Assembly: GCA_017311185.1 (NCBI GenBank)
Contig: JAESUZ010001281.1
Location: 744,001-808,000 of the forward strand
Length of the DNA: 64,000 nucleotides
From: Proteles cristata cristata
Taxonomy: Eukaryota; Chordata; Mammalia; Carnivora; Hyaenidae
Reading direction: 5' to 3'
Below are positions 63,891 to 64,000 of this stretch, in pieces (the stretch's first letter is position 1; each line of letters starts with the position of its first letter). Below the pieces are notes generated by a model. That model saw only the letters and a list, made by a program, of their open reading frames with translations. It was not told where the DNA came from and searched no databases. A program made the position numbers and the translations under genes.

Positions 63891-64000
63891 GGGTCACCTG
63901 GGTGACTCAGTCAGCTAAGCATCTGACTTAGGCTCAGGTCATGCTCTCATAGTTTGTAGGTTCGAGCCTTACATTGGTCTCTGTGCTGACAGCTCAGAGC
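63891..64000 (+). mobile_element. Felid CAN-SINE, cut by window edge
   Basis: Sense copy, agggtcacctgggtgactcagtc, running off the right end within the body. Confidence 0.88.

Larger units (their letters stand above)
63237..64000 (+). other. NID1: NID1 intron 10, start only
   Basis: The intron begins GTAAGT and is still open at the window edge. It carries an antisense and a sense SINE. Confidence 0.88.

Noticed and set aside
1..64000. A novel multi-gene biological system
   Set aside because: The window is explained by one known gene, one retrocopy and transposable elements. Nothing points to additional linked genes.

Overview
The window is vertebrate, almost certainly from a felid (cat family) genome. 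It is crowded with tRNA-derived CAN-type SINEs of the felid form: a head reading gggcgcctgggtggctcag, an internal CT-rich block, and an A-rich tail. I count about 52 copies or fragments by eye. There is also one L1 3' end of the carnivore type, and a background of old mammalian repeats (MIR, L2, L1M, hAT). The species cannot be fixed from sequence alone.

The only functional gene I can support is NID1 (nidogen-1/entactin, a basement-membrane glycoprotein) on the + strand. Ten coding exons are present, at 11605-11829, 39919-40218, 42421-42647, 45549-45931, 49188-49337, 51454-51705, 53655-53855, 56258-56503, 57555-57698 and 63111-63236. Together they give 2254 coding bases, or residues 1-751 plus one base. 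They encode the signal peptide, the NIDO (G1) domain, the acidic linker, EGF-1, the G2 beta-barrel, EGF-2 with its RGD motif, and the calcium-binding EGF-3. The reading frame is open throughout and all splice sites are GT-AG. The remaining EGF modules, thyroglobulin domain, YWTD propeller and last EGF lie beyond the right edge.

Layout. Positions 1-11100 are intergenic with no gene: old L2 and MIR copies, an hAT transposon with visible target duplications, five SINEs, and two L1 fragments lying tail-out. Positions 11140-12640 are a CpG island holding a TATA-less promoter and exon 1. Intron 1 (28 kb) is a dump of insertions: an antisense CHMP1B processed pseudogene, ERV LTRs, a decayed antisense class-I endogenous retrovirus with pol and env remnants, L1M pieces, microsatellites and more than twenty SINEs. 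Introns 2-9 are short (1.0-5.4 kb) and carry further SINEs, a 51-bp minisatellite (intron 4), an AT microsatellite (intron 7), an hAT copy close to exon 9, and a young L1 tail close to exon 10.

I found no undescribed gene system. The more unusual observations are about retrotransposition: a SINE with about 96 bp of extra sequence at its 5' side inside perfect-looking target duplications, a possible SINE 3' transduction, a very short SINE tail insertion, and the CHMP1B pseudogene itself split by a SINE.
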